From: Gonapodya prolifera JEL478
Lineage: Eukaryota > Monoblepharomycota > Monoblepharidomycetes > Monoblepharidales > Gonapodyaceae
Reading direction: 5' to 3'
NCBI GenBank assembly: GCA_001574975.1
Contig: KQ965813.1
Span: forward strand, 110,370 to 174,369
Length of the DNA: 64,000 nt
The notes under the pieces are model-generated. The model saw only the letters and a list, made by a program, of their open reading frames with translations, was not told the DNA's origin and did not search any database. Position 1 is the first letter of the stretch. Every line of letters begins with the position of its first letter. Shown one piece after another: positions 45,283-58,502 of the stretch. Position numbers and translations under genes: made by a program.

Positions 45283-45857
45283 CGTGGAGGGGAGCTGGCG
45301 TGGAGCAGCAGCGACAAGAGGAGAGTCCCGTGGATTTGCCGCCTCAACTTCTCCCTGAACCCTTTTTCACCGGAGCGATAGTAGCGCAAGAGGGGCCTAT
45401 GCTCGCACTGCAGGGTTACAAAGTGTGCCTGGATGACGAAACCGTTCTTGGCGCGGATTGGTGGTGAAAAACGGTTCCCTGTTGTTAATTCTGAGCCTCT
45501 TGGCCGTATCACCGACCGGTCAACACCGAGGCGGCTTTAGTCGGTGACCTCGTTATTTGCCTTACGGAAGGGTTTACCTTCACCTCAATTATTGCGATGA
45601 CGTTTGTGACAAAAAAAAAAAACTGCAGAGACAAATACTTTATTATTTGTGGAGGTTACAAAATGTTGGTTGTCTTCGTTCATTTATAAAGACCTTGGGG
45701 TGAAGCGAAGCCTTCACTCGGCGACGAAGTAATGCTTCCAGTATAAGAGAACACATTGGAACTTACTTTGAAAAGCTTACTCGCAAATGCCAGGGCATGT
45801 ACCAAATTGAACCGGTTTTTTTGCCGGCTACACTTTGCAACCCTTGCTCCACAAACG
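45283..45857. other. Divergent upstream region (Zn2Cys6 factor / MetAP2)
   Basis: About 575 bp between divergent starts. It holds a poly-A run near 45611-45621. No further exon is recognised. Confidence 0.4.
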
Positions 45858-47564
<1,707 letters not shown>

Positions 47565-47756
47565 ATGCTCATGATCCGATCCGTTCTGAGTTACGTTTGG
47601 TCGTCCGAGTCCCAGACAGCCCATATTCGAAAAACAAAGAGTAATGATTGTGATTGACTTGCAATAAACTGTACAATTCATTCCGCAAAGCATGTTCCAT
47701 CCCAATTCGCAACTACCAACACGCCTCCTTAATCCACTCCACAACCACTCTACTAC

Positions 47757-50700
47757 CTACTTCTTATTCTTGGCATTCGTCGCCGTACCAATGTTGACCG
47801 AATTGACCTTTCGAAGCAACACAACACCCGCGTGTCAACATCATACCCAAACGGCAATTTTTACAAAGACCACCCAACCCACCTTTGTCGCGAACCGCAG
47901 CGAGTTGAGCGTCTCAGTGAGGTTGGACGACAGCGGGCTCACGTTGACAAACATGAGCGTCTTGGAGTTGCCTCCGAGCGAGTTTTGCAAGAGGTACGTG
48001 AGCTGACATCGACGCAAACCAAACACCGTCAGCACCTATTGCCGCAAATACCAACCCAACTAAACCCTCCACACAACAACCCACCTTAGAATTCCTATAC
48101 GGCACATGCCCATCCCGATTAGCTAGCGCCATGATCACATCGCCCAAACAGCTCAAGCTCCTGTTGATGTTCTGGGTCTCCTTGAGCCGGTCCCCCGTGG
48201 AGCCGGACTGCGCGAGCCGCTCCGAACCGGCAAGGTCGATCAGGTTAAGGAGGCCCTCGGAGGACTCGTCCGTTAGCGGGTTGTGACCCGTGAGGCGGAG
48301 TGTGAACACGCTGAAAGGGGGCGATGTCAGTATTGTGGTTCCGCCAGCCACCCCTACCCCACTCTGAACAACGCACCTATGACTTCTCGAACTTCGCTCA
48401 TTCATATTCGTCGCTCCCACCGCCCTATTCCCCGCGGCACGTCTCAACACCTCGCCCACATCCCTCCTACTGGCCACTTTCACCACATTAACACCATCCA
48501 CGCTCGTCTTCCCCGTCTTGGGATCATGCCTAATCTCATGCTTCTTCTCCTTATCGCTCAGAGCAGCGCCGGACGCCGACGTCGCGAGGAGATCCCGCAC
48601 GGTCTCGTTGTAGATCTCCACGAACTGGGTCTCCATCGTATACGTCCAGCCCTTGCCCGCGAGCCGCGCCGCTTCGTCGAAGACTTGGTGCACGGCGCGA
48701 GGGATCATGCCCATTGAGGTCGGATCGCCGTCGATGGGGCCTTCCATGCTAATCACACAACGAAACCATCACATTATTATCGCCTTCTTTATGATACTTG
48801 GACCCCCGCCCCCTCAAAACTCACGTATACGTCTTCCCACTCCCCGTCTGACCATACGCAAACACGCACACATTATACCCGTCCAGCGCGCTCTGCACCA
48901 GCTGTGAGATCTCCCCAAACACCTGCTCCTGCGACGTTCCCGGCTGGAAAACGCGGTCGAATGTGAAGGGGTACGATTTGGTCGTGGTTTTGAGGCCGTC
49001 GGCGGAGTCCTGCGGTCGAGTGGGGTGGGGCGGGAGAGAAAGTTCAGGTTGACAAATTATGAATGGTTCCTGTCAGCGGGACTAAAACCACAAAAGACAG
49101 ACCCTCAAACCAACTCACAAACTTCTGCACAAGCTCGATCCCACCGTCTTCGCCCTGCGGGTACGAAATGACCGCCGTCGTCGGGTCTTCGGATCCTGCG
49201 CATGCCGGATCCATCAATGCACTCGTCAACAAGTACCCCGGCGGGCCCACCCCCGGACCCCGCAACAACACCCACCTCCCACGGGCCTCACTCTACAAAA
49301 CACCCTAATATTCCCCCTGAGCTCCTGCACCGTATTATGCAACTTCCTCCTCACCGTCTCTTCCTCTCTCAGTCTCTTTTCAAAATCCTCCACTTTCGCT
49401 AGGGCGGCCGCAAGCGATGCTTCGAGGCGCGCCACGTCGGCCACGCGGGCGGAGAGGAGGGTCTCGGTGGATGAGAGCTGAGAACGCGCCAGGTGGAGGT
49501 CGGCGGTGGTTTGCAGGGACGCGGCGGATTGAGTCGCGATGGTGGTCTGTGGGAGGGTGTTGGTGGAGGCGGAATTGGGTTAGAGGAATCGACATTTGAG
49601 AACATCTTGACATTGCGAAACATATCCAAGAAATTCCCCCGCCTTACAACCATCCCATCCATCACCGCCCCAATTGCACAATCCGCTTCCTCCTGATCCG
49701 CAAACCCCCTCACCATCCTCCACCCTCACCTTCAAGACCTCCCTCTCCCTCCTCCTCCTCTCCACCTCCTCCTCAGCCTCCTCTGCCCTCCTCCTCGTCG
49801 CCTTGAGCTCGCTCTGGAGGTGGTCGGTCTCGGCCTCGTGCGCGGCGCGCAGGTCGGCGAGGTGCCGGGTGTGGGCGCGGAGGAGTGTCTNNNNNNNNNN
49901 NNNNNNNNNNNNNNNNNNNNNNNNNNNNNNNNNNNNNNNNNNNNNNNNNNNNNNNNNNNNNNNNNNNNNNNNNNNNNNNNNNNNNNNNNNNNNNNNNNNN
50001 NNNNNNNNNNNNNNNNNNNNNNNNNNNNNNNNNNNNNNNNNNNNNNNNNNNNNNNNNNNNNNNNNNNNNNNNNNNNNNNNNNNNNNNNNNNNNNNNNNNN
50101 NNNNNNNNNNNNNNNNNNNNNNNNNNNNNNNNNNNNNNNNNNNNNNNNNNNNNNNNNNNNNNNNNNNNNNNNNNNNNNNNNNNNNNNNNNNNNNNNNNNN
50201 NNNNNNNNNNNNNNNNNNNNNNNNNNNNNNNNNNNNNNNNNNNNNNNNNNNNNNNNNNNNNNNNNNNNNNNNNNNNNNNNNNNNNNNNNNNNNNNNNNNN
50301 NNNNNNNNNNNNNNNNNNNNNNNNNNNNNNNNNNNNNNNNNNNNNNNNNNNNNNNNNNNNNNNNNNNNNNNNNNNNNNNNNNNNNNNNNNNNNNNNNNNN
50401 NNNNNNNNNNNNNNNNNNNNNNNNNNNNNNNTCCCCCCCTCACCACCGAGACGTGAGTAATTTATCGTTGTCCGCTTTACGAGAGTATTCCGCTTCGTGC
50501 ACATCATTCGCCTCCGGCGGTCATCCGCGGTCATCGCCTACCGGCGCTTAGGGCTCTAGCCTCCCCCCCCCTCACCACCGCTCACCACCCCAACGCACCT
50601 CCATCTCCTCCCTCCCCTTCCCAACCTCCCCCCCCAGCCTCCCGACCTCCCTCTCCTTCCTCCCCACTTCCTCTCTCAACCTCTCCTGCTCCTTCCGCAA

Positions 50701-51884
50701 CCCCTCCACGGTCTCTTGACTCTCCTCCAGTTTCCGCGTCACATCGGACAAGTTGGCTGCGGTGGCGTGACGGGAGGAAAGGAGGTAGGTGTTGGAGGAT
50801 TCGAGGTCCGCGAGGCGGCCTTTGATGTCCCAGGCGGCGCGTTTGGGGCGGGGTGGTGTGCCCGTGGACATGCCCGTGGTGGTGGGGGCGTCGGAAGGAG
50901 GTGCGGGAGCGGCTGCAGGGGCAGCGGCAGCGGGTTTGCGCGCGACAGGACGAGTTGTGGCGGTCGTGGGTTTGGACGCCGTGGCGCGAGCAGTAGTTGC
51001 GCGGGTAGCGGCGGCGGTGGCACGGGAAGCAGCGGTGGTGGTTGTGCGGGTGGTGGCGGCGGGTTTCCTCGCTGTGGGAGCGGTTGCCGTTGTTGCCGAT
51101 TGGGATGCCGCTGTGAGATACGGATAGAGTAGAGTCGTGTGTGTGATGAACGAGGAAGCGTAACATCAAAAGAAAAACCTAAGGACGTACACGTCTTCTG
51201 ACGAACGTTCCTTCCATTCGCCGTCGAATCTGCGACGGGTCTCTTTGCCTGCGCTGCCGACACTGCCGACGTGGCCGTACCCTTGACACCGCCCGTCTTA
51301 CCCCCCTTGGCAGCAACCGCGGCACTCGTATGCACCGTGAAATTCTCATCCATGTCCATCGGCTCTGTCGTGCCAAACTTCGGGCCAGCGGGAGGGGGCA
51401 TCTTTGGCATTACTGCGAGGAACTTGTCCGGGATCGAGGGAGCAAAGGGCGAGTTCTGGATCGAGCTGAGTGAAAAGGCGGCGCCGGGTGCGGGAGGAGC
51501 GAGAGTGGGAGAGTGAGGGAAATTGGATGGGTTGAGATGTGCGTTTGGGTCGATGTTTTCCGCGTTGGCTTTGGGAGTCTTGAGCATGACTGGGAGTTTG
51601 GATGGAGCGCGGAGAGCGCGGGCGGGCGGATTGGACTGTGAAGGAGAAGACGGGAGAGGAGAAGAGGGAAACGTCGCGGGCATCGGTGGAATCGCGGGAG
51701 GCGGCGGAGTGGGTGCGGGAGAGTGCAAATCGAGAGTGGAGCGGAGAGAAGTCAGTCGATCGGATGGTGGGAGAAGAATCGGCGACGCGGTGACTCGCCT
51801 CCATCGCCGCGTCGGGTTCGGATCAAGGGAAGGTGTGCGCGAGAAGGCACCGTGCATGTGCCACGTATTTGGTACGCAACCCAT
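47757..51884 (-). CDS. Kinesin-14 (C-terminal motor, Kar3/KlpA type)
   Basis: Stop TAG at 47757-47759 after [16 protein letters not shown], the usual end of a C-terminal motor. The motor holds [31 protein letters not shown] (P-loop), [33 protein letters not shown] (switch I), [16 protein letters not shown] (switch II), [19 protein letters not shown] and [18 protein letters not shown]. Upstream lies coiled coil ([40 protein letters not shown]) and a disordered Pro/Ser head beginning at 51884 or at a later Met. The motor-after-neck order marks the minus-end-directed kinesin-14 family of spindle motors. The coiled coil is interrupted by 541 unknown bases, so total length is unknown. Confidence 0.92.
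49891..50431. other. Assembly gap (541 N) in kinesin coiled coil
   Basis: Run of N. The sequence just after it (50433-50448, a C run then TCACCACCG) is found again at 50562-50580, so the gap edge may be mis-joined or duplicated. Confidence 0.95.
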
Positions 51885-52565
51885 AACCCAGTCAAAAAAA
51901 AAATTGGGCAGAATCGCCTATCGGCAATTTTATTTCGCTACTTGTACAGGTAGTCAAGTCTCGGGAAAGACATGTCCCCCAGCATGCGGATGAAGAGAGT
52001 GCTTGAGGTGAACGCAGACCGGTTCGAGCAAAGCGTATATGCATGGACTGTGTAATTTTAACCCCTGTCACCACACATTCATGCTTGTGCCACATTCGGC
52101 GCGGTCTCAGTCCTTGCACATTGTCTTATTTGGACTGCGGCGACAGGAGAAGAAGGGTCGGGGTTTAGACTAAAACGAGGATCTCACCTCCTGAGGCGAC
52201 CGGACCGCAGCGAGCCGCATTCGGGCAACGTTTGAAGCTCGACACAAAATGTCGGAGGGGGAATGCTGACGTGTGGTTGGGTTTCCATGTAGCGTTGTCT
52301 CCAGGTCGAGGCAGACGCCAACTCTGTGTGGAGTCAGACGCGCCCACTACCCCTTCTCAAGTGGAACTGAGTATACCGTCATCTCGGTACATATTTTCTA
52401 GCTGCATCTTTCCTCGGATTTATGAAATATGACCGTTGAAAACCGCGGCCGCTGAACCTCAACACCTCACCGGCAATCTCCGCCGTGGCCTCCTACATTT
52501 TATTTCTCAGAGAAAATCGTCTATCCCACCTCTGCAAACCATCCAGACCCGCAATTGCTTCGCTG
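51885..52565. other. Divergent upstream region
   Basis: About 680 bp between the kinesin start (minus) and the secreted-protein start (plus). It contains an A-tract at 51895-51904. No RNA gene or exon is recognised. Confidence 0.4.
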
Positions 52566-53686
52566 ATGACGGCCCCACGGTCCATACTAGCCTCGCCTGT
52601 CGCGATCTTCGCCGTGGGGAGCTTGGGCGTCCTGCTGGCCTTGAACTCGTTCGTTAACGCGGTGCAGTACAAGGCAATCTACGCATCACCGGATTGCCAA
52701 GGTACGTTCCATTCCATCCGGACCTTGCGGGTTCCCCATCGTCATCTGACGCGTTTCGTCCTCAAGGACCTCCCCATAGTGTCTCAATAGACGCCACGTG
52801 CTTCACCATCTCGCCAGACAGGGGCAACTTTACGAGTCTACCCTGCCGTCCCATCATCGTCGACGATAAGAAGGGTACTGTACTGGGCAGCGCTAAGATG
52901 GGGTGCGACTACGCGACGAGTTATTCGCGTGCGCTGGATCTCGCGAGTTTGATCGGTAGAACGGCGGGGATAACTCAGGTGAGAGACAAGGGCCGTGGCC
53001 ACTTCAATCCCATTTCGTCATTTCATTTGCTGTTATCCCACCGTGTGTTCTTGAACTTCGACAACAGTGGCACACCACAGAGTCTTTCGATGACACCAAA
53101 ACGTGTTCGGCCAGCACGCGGACATCGCGATACCTCGACATCGTGGACGGCGGTTGCCATCCTAGCTACGATTACTATATGGACACCCGGAACGGCACAC
53201 CCGTCATCAGTGGGTTGGTCGCCTTCTTTTCACGGTACAACTGCAGTGGGGTATTGGAGTGCTTTGAAGTGAGTAGTTTCTTTTTTTCGAATCGATCCCC
53301 GGAAACTGACTGATATTATCGTGCCACAGGACAACGACTCCACATGCTCCTCGAAGAACTGCACCTTCACCGACCTGACGTCCAAGCGAACCTGTCACAC
53401 ACGAGTCGATAGGCTCTATTCTCATGATTTTACCGTTGGGACTGCCGAGGGGTGCGTCGACTCGACCAATTTTGATTTAGTGGGTGGGCAGGGATCAAAA
53501 GGTGAGTTGTGCAGTGGGCATTGGTTGGTTCGGTGCTCCATCGCTCACAAAGTGGTTGGACCTGCGGCAGGTGGTGATCAGGGTGCGTCAGGCAAGGGTA
53601 ATGCCGGCGGCAAAGGATCAAGTGCAGTGTCGGCGAGTGCATTTGCAGTACTCTCTGGGCTCCTTTTCTCGACGTACGTGTTATGA
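52566..53686 (+). CDS. Cys-rich secreted or GPI-anchored protein of unknown function
   Basis: Start MTAPRSILASPVAIFAVGSL at 52566, with an N-terminal hydrophobic segment fitting a signal peptide or anchor. The exons give a Cys-rich ectodomain: YKAIYASPDCQ, SIDATCFTISPD, NFTSLPCRPI, MGCDYATSYSRAL, then TKTCSASTRTSRYLDIVDGGC, RYNCSGVLECFE, STCSSKNCTFTDL, KRTCHTRVDRLYSHDF, AEGCVDSTNFDL. NxS/T sites are present (NFT, NGT, NCS, NCT). The C-terminus is a Gly/Ser/Lys linker and a hydrophobic end (SAFAVLSGLLFSTYVL), as for GPI attachment. I do not recognise the family. Four exons, with the last intron ending at 53330. Confidence 0.65.
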
Positions 53687-53955
53687 GGATGCTAGTCCGT
53701 GTGATTGGTCCAAGCTGGAAGTGCAAGTATATTTGGAATTCCACTGGACGTTACGTATGTAATGGACTTGTAGAAACGGTTAGGGGCAGTCGTGCTTGGA
53801 GATGTATGTACCAAGGGACCCACAAACTATGTACTTAGTCGACTGTCTCCACCAAATTAGTGACTAGTTCCTCGAATTCTCGTGACAACGTTGAATCTTC
53901 CGGAAATCTCGGCTGAATCACGGACCACAGTCTACAGCCAAAACACAGAATCGCC

Positions 53956-54693
53956 ATGACCGTCACCCACATCGGTACGCGACGCGTCCGGCACATCGCT
54001 CTCGCTGCGTAGTCATCATCCCCATTTCATCCCCATCGCGGCATCCCTCGACCCACCTCATTCAGTCCTCCTCAAGAAGAAGCCCACCGCGACCTCCGAG
54101 AGCGTCGACGCCTTCGTCAAGGGCATCACAGCACTGCACGGCGTCGTTCCGGGCGTGATTAAGGCCACCGCGGGCGAGACCTTTACGACGGAGAGGGCGC
54201 AGGGATTCACCCATCGTGAGTCAGTGCGACGGGGAGGTGGATTCATCTAAGTCGGTGGCTCACGTTGTGGTGAATGAATGTGTTGTTTGACCGTAATGTA
54301 GTGGTGGTGGTTGAGCTCGTGGATCGAGCGGTGAGTCGTGTTTGACGAACGTGTTTGTGGTTTGGAGTGAATTCAACTCGATTCGTCCACCATGCCACCT
54401 CCGCCTGTACTCACAGGCAATGCAGGTGTACCAAGCGCATCCCGATCGTGAGTTATGTCCCGTGGAAGGGACGGAGTGGAGTCCCTTGGAAAACAACGAA
54501 CTCTTTCTACCTTGACAGACGTCGCCGTCCGCGACAAAATTATCGTGCCAAACTTTGAAGGTTTGTAATGTTTTCTTTCAGACTATTGGGTCTTCTCCAA
54601 ATTTTGAAATTGTTCTCCGTGCCAGGTATGCTCGCGGTGGACCTGGACGTTGCAGCCCCCGCGATAGCGACAGGAAACTTGCTTGATATGTAG
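53956..54693 (+). CDS. Stress-responsive A/B barrel (Dabb) domain protein
   Basis: Assembled from six small exons with matching phases: MTVTHI / VLLKKKPTATSESVDAFVKG...QGFTH / LVVVELVDRA / AMQVYQAHPD / HVAVRDKIIVPNFE / GMLAVDLDVAAP...LLDM, stop TAG at 54691-54693. The product of about 110 residues shows the Dabb order: H(I/V)VLxKxK at the start, a central helix, LHGVVPGVIKATAGE, a strand VVVELVD, then Y-x-x-HPDHVAV and the end VPNF. Dabb proteins are small dimeric ferredoxin-like folds. Some are enzymes such as olivetolic acid cyclase, most are uncharacterised. The junction between H and LVVVEL uses acceptor TGTAG at 54300 and is the least certain. Confidence 0.8.
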
Positions 54694-54979
54694 ATGTGAA
54701 ATGCAAATGCATACTTTGCGCGAATGCTTCTTGCTATTCCGGAAGTAGCAGTGTCTCGGGCCTGGTGCATGCCAGAGATTCCTGCGACTCGCTGCCCCCT
54801 GCCAACTTCTGATTTGATTGAGAATGCATTCGACGACATTCAATTTTGTTCAAAGAAATTACTGGTGTGCATTATGTGTTTGGTACATGTTTATGTCGAA
54901 AAATTTTGCATGCAAAAATCGTTCCTGAACTTCAAATCACCCCTTCACCTCCGCCGCCCAACATCGATCGCTGTCATCA

Positions 54980-57256
54980 CTACATTTCCTCTTCATCAGC
55001 TGACGCGCCCTCTCGTTCATCCGCCGTCGCACCCGCACCTTCCGCCAACGTTCCTGCCGCACCCTCCGCCGACGAGCCCGCATCCTTCGGTATCTTGAAG
55101 AGCCCAAAAAGTGCGCCGTAATTCACCCTCGAGGACCCCTTAACCCCTGCCTCGCCCTTCACCACCGCCCTTGCCACGTCCTCGATATTGAACTGTTGGT
55201 TTCGCGACCTCTTCCAGCCACCTTCACCATCTGCTTCATCCTCCGTGGCCTTGCGCTTCTTCCTCGGCTTCTTGGGCTGCTCGAAAATTCCATTCGCCTC
55301 GTCCAACAGACGCTTGCGAGCCTTTTCGTCCTGCTCCGCAAGCCAGTCCTCGTGCTCCCAACTCCAGATCCTCTCCTTTTCCTTCACCTCGTCTTCGTCG
55401 TTCAAAGCTTCCGCCACATCGTCGTCGTCATCGAATTCGGAAAGATGATCGTCCTCAACAACGATTGGCTCATTTCCAACTGCGGCAGACGAGCTTCCGG
55501 CGGAAGGTACTCCCTCTTCATCAACAGTAGAAGCGGGAGGGTTCGAAAGTTGGGATGGGTTGACAAGGGTCGCAGCCGCAGCAGTCGCGTCAGGTAGGTA
55601 GTCGGCAATCTCCTCTTCGAAAGCGTCGATACGGGTGTCGCGACCACCCACACTGCTTCCAGCCCCTCCCTCGGTCAAGGTGTTGTCTGCATCCGCCTCC
55701 TCTTCCGCAAGCCTGTCCTCCTCCTCTTCGCGCTCTCGCTCTGTCATCTCCCGATCGCGTTGCTTCCTCCCTTTCGCCACGCCGTTCCCCGCACCAGCTG
55801 ACTTGCCCTTGGCTGCATGGGGCGCTGTATTAGCACTTTCACCCATCTCCCCCTTCACCATTTTCGACGCTGCGCTTTTGGCCGCCTCTGCTTTGCGGGC
55901 TCGCTCGAATGCAGGTGGATCTGCCGGGTTTGCTTCGAGCTCGTCGTCTTTCAGTGCAGAGAATTCCTTGACGGTCAGTTGGGCAGAAGGCGTTGCCCCG
56001 AATTCTTCCATTCTGAGAAACAGCCAAAAAAATGATGGTCAGTTGAGGGCGCGTGGGTCGCTGCACCTACGGTATTTGACCACTCACCTGGTCCTCAACG
56101 TAGCTTCGCACACCTTGACGAGCGCCGCCATCTCCCTTTGCGTCCTCGTGAAGTGCATGGCACGCCCTGCAATCATCAGCGCCGCCGCGCACAGCCCCGC
56201 CATCTTGCGCCCGACGTGGAGCCAGTCGACTTTCATGCGATTGATGATTGTGATGGCGAGCTTCTCCACCTCGACCCTTTGGTCCCCAAAGTCGCATCGG
56301 GCGGCGAAGCGACGGATCCACAGGGACGGGTCGAGGGGCTTGAGTTCTGGGCTGTTTTTGATGTGGAACTTGTCGAGGATGGCGACGTAGGTGGCACCGA
56401 CTTCAAACAAGTCAGTCTGATGGGCGGAGCGGACGTTGCAGATGGGCGGGGAGATTCTCAAATTAGCCAAACAATACTCTAGGGTATCCATTGCTTGCGG
56501 GAAGAACCACCTGAATCGCTTCGGAGAAGTCGATGAGAAAGTTCGAGCCCTTGTTCAGACGAGACGCGATGTAGAGGCACGCCGCGCAGATATTCCTGAA
56601 CTTTCGTCCTCGAGTGAATCCATGGCCGAGCAAAACCTTGAACCAGTGCTCCGCCGCACTGATAATCGTCTGCGACAGGTTCAATCCACCCGCAATGCCT
56701 CGAATTTCTACACGTGCTGATAACTTTCAAGATCAACGACCCCATAGCGCGATGCGAAACTCAACGTTGCGTCCTCACCTCTCGCGAGCGTCGCCTCTCT
56801 GCTCTCGGACAGATGGATAGGCGCCTCGGTCGCCCCTGGTCCCTTGCTGGAAGTTGGAACTTTGAGTCTCGACCCGCCCGCCCTGCGCGCATCCGCGCCG
56901 ACAAAGACACCGTCCGCCGACGCTGCACCTCCGGCGCCCTCGGTGAAGGTCACTTCTGAGACGATGGTGTTCTCCTCGACGACCTGGACGGATTCGGTGG
57001 AGTTGGAGCGATTGGACGAACAGGGCGGCAGAACAGGACGAAACTCACGGTCCCGCATTGCGTACAGACGACGTGCCCGCGGGCATCGTCCGTTTCGAAC
57101 CTGGTGTTGGCTGGTGGGCGATGGTTTGTGGAGTGGGGCGAGTGAGGACGTCAACGACACCGGAACCGGACGCAGGCATCAACCAAGGAGGCCAAGAGAG
57201 TCGCATAAAAGTGAAAAGGGGGACGAACCTTGACAGACCCGGCACCAGGAGCTCAT
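54980..57256 (-). CDS. BRF1: BRF1-like TFIIB-related subunit of TFIIIB
   Basis: Start MSSWCRVCQG at 57256. After an intron, TRFETDDARGHVVCTQCG completes the Zn ribbon, then TVVEENTIVSEVTF, the B-reader-like segment. The first cyclin fold reads LNLSQTIISAAEHWFKVLL, GFTRGRKFRNICAACLYIASRL and FLIDFSEAIQ. The second reads FEVGATYVAILDKF, DPSLWIRRFAARCDFG, VEKLAITIINRMKVDWLHVGRKMAGLCAAALMIA. The C-terminal half is acidic and disordered and carries ERIWSWEHEDWLAEQDEKARKR and KKPRKKRK, where BRF1 binds TBP and BDP1. TFIIIB recruits RNA polymerase III to tRNA and 5S genes. The end, SADEEEM, is at 54980. The FNIEDVARAV-type block near the end is in place. Confidence 0.9.
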
Positions 57257-57516
57257 GATTGACAAGAGGTTTTCGTCGAAAATGTGAGCTGGAAAATTTT
57301 GTAGCACAGTGGCAAAGCACAGTTCTTTTGTACGTTTCAAATCACCGGATCGAATCTCGACACCTTCAGCAGAGCATGTTTTTTCAACACCTTTCAAACG
57401 TCCAATAAGGTCATTTGTGGATAAGATTGTGCCATGAAGTGTGCGGGGATGCCGCAACACCCACAGGACTTTCACACAACACTACAAATACTGGGCGGAC
57501 GAATGCTAAAAAGCAG

Positions 57517-58271
57517 CTACCCAAACCTCCCAAAACTCTGCCAGGCGGCCCTCCGCATCGCCGGCGATCTCGTCCACGCGAGAGACCCGGCGGCCAGGAG
57601 GGCAACGTTCGCGGCGACGGCGAGGAAATAGGGCTGGAAAGATGCCACACGACAAGTGACAAGTATAATCGGTGAGAAAGGGGAGGTGGAAGCGACGCCC
57701 GAGCGTGAAGAGTAACGCACCTGCCGAAACTCCTGCTTCTTCGTCTTGTGCCTGAACTGCTCCATGGCGGCCATCCCGCCGGCCCACCCTCCAATCAGCG
57801 CGGTCAGTTGCAGGTCCCTAGTCCACCGATCCCGTCGTCCCAAACGTCATGTTGGTCAGGTAACTCCAAACCGGTTCCAAGTCTCCCTGCCACCCTCACG
57901 CGCACTCACCGCTCCTTGACTCGCCACCCTTTACGCTCCGCCTGCATCTTATCGTACCAGAACAGTGCATAGGCGCCTGCGTTGACGAGAGCCAGGTATG
58001 CCCCTCCGAGCAGCACGAGGGGCCTTGGAACCGCCAAGGAGACCCCCACCGGTACAACACGGTGAAGATTGGGTGTAGGGGAGCTACGTTGTACAGCAGG
58101 AGTAGGAGCAGGAGCAGGGTCAGCCCGCGGTGGGCGACGCGGGACTTTTCGGGCTTTGAGAGCAAGTGGGGAAGAGTGAAAAGAACGGGATGGCAGCGGG
58201 GAGAGGGAGAAGAGGCGTCCCGATGGGTGGTGCTGGGACGCGGAAGAGTTCCACGGCGACTGAAGGAGCAT
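57517..58271 (-). CDS. DUF1294 membrane protein
   Basis: Start MLLQSPWNSSASQ at 58271. A longer frame from 58496 is open and could add a mitochondrial-type leader, since Arg/Ser-rich sequence precedes it. The conserved core is LVLLGGAYLALVNAGAYALFWYDKMQAERKGWRVKE, followed in the next exon by LQLTALIGGWAGGMAAMEQFRHKTKKQEFRQ and then PYFLAVAANVALLAAGSL. These match the DUF1294 order: NxxxFxxYxxDKxxAxxxxWRxPE, then LGGxxGAxxAxxxxRHKTxKxxF, then a helix. Three introns. DUF1294 proteins are small integral membrane proteins found in bacteria and scattered in eukaryotes, of unknown function. The stop is TAG at 57517-57519. Confidence 0.8.
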
Positions 58272-58502
58272 CGTCTGTGTTGGCCCGGAAAGAAGTGGAG
58301 GTGTGTGTTGGAAGGCGGCAAAATTTTCGGGTGAAGCCTTGGCCAGAAAACGACAAACGAGTGACCTTTGCTGTGTTGAGAGACTCGGCTCGCACAAGAA
58401 GGAAACAGAATTTCGCAACTGGGCGTTGACGGTATTCTCCGAATGAGCATAGCTGCTTCGTAACGTGTTTTCTTTCACCAATGTGGGCAATGGCAACCTC
58501 CC

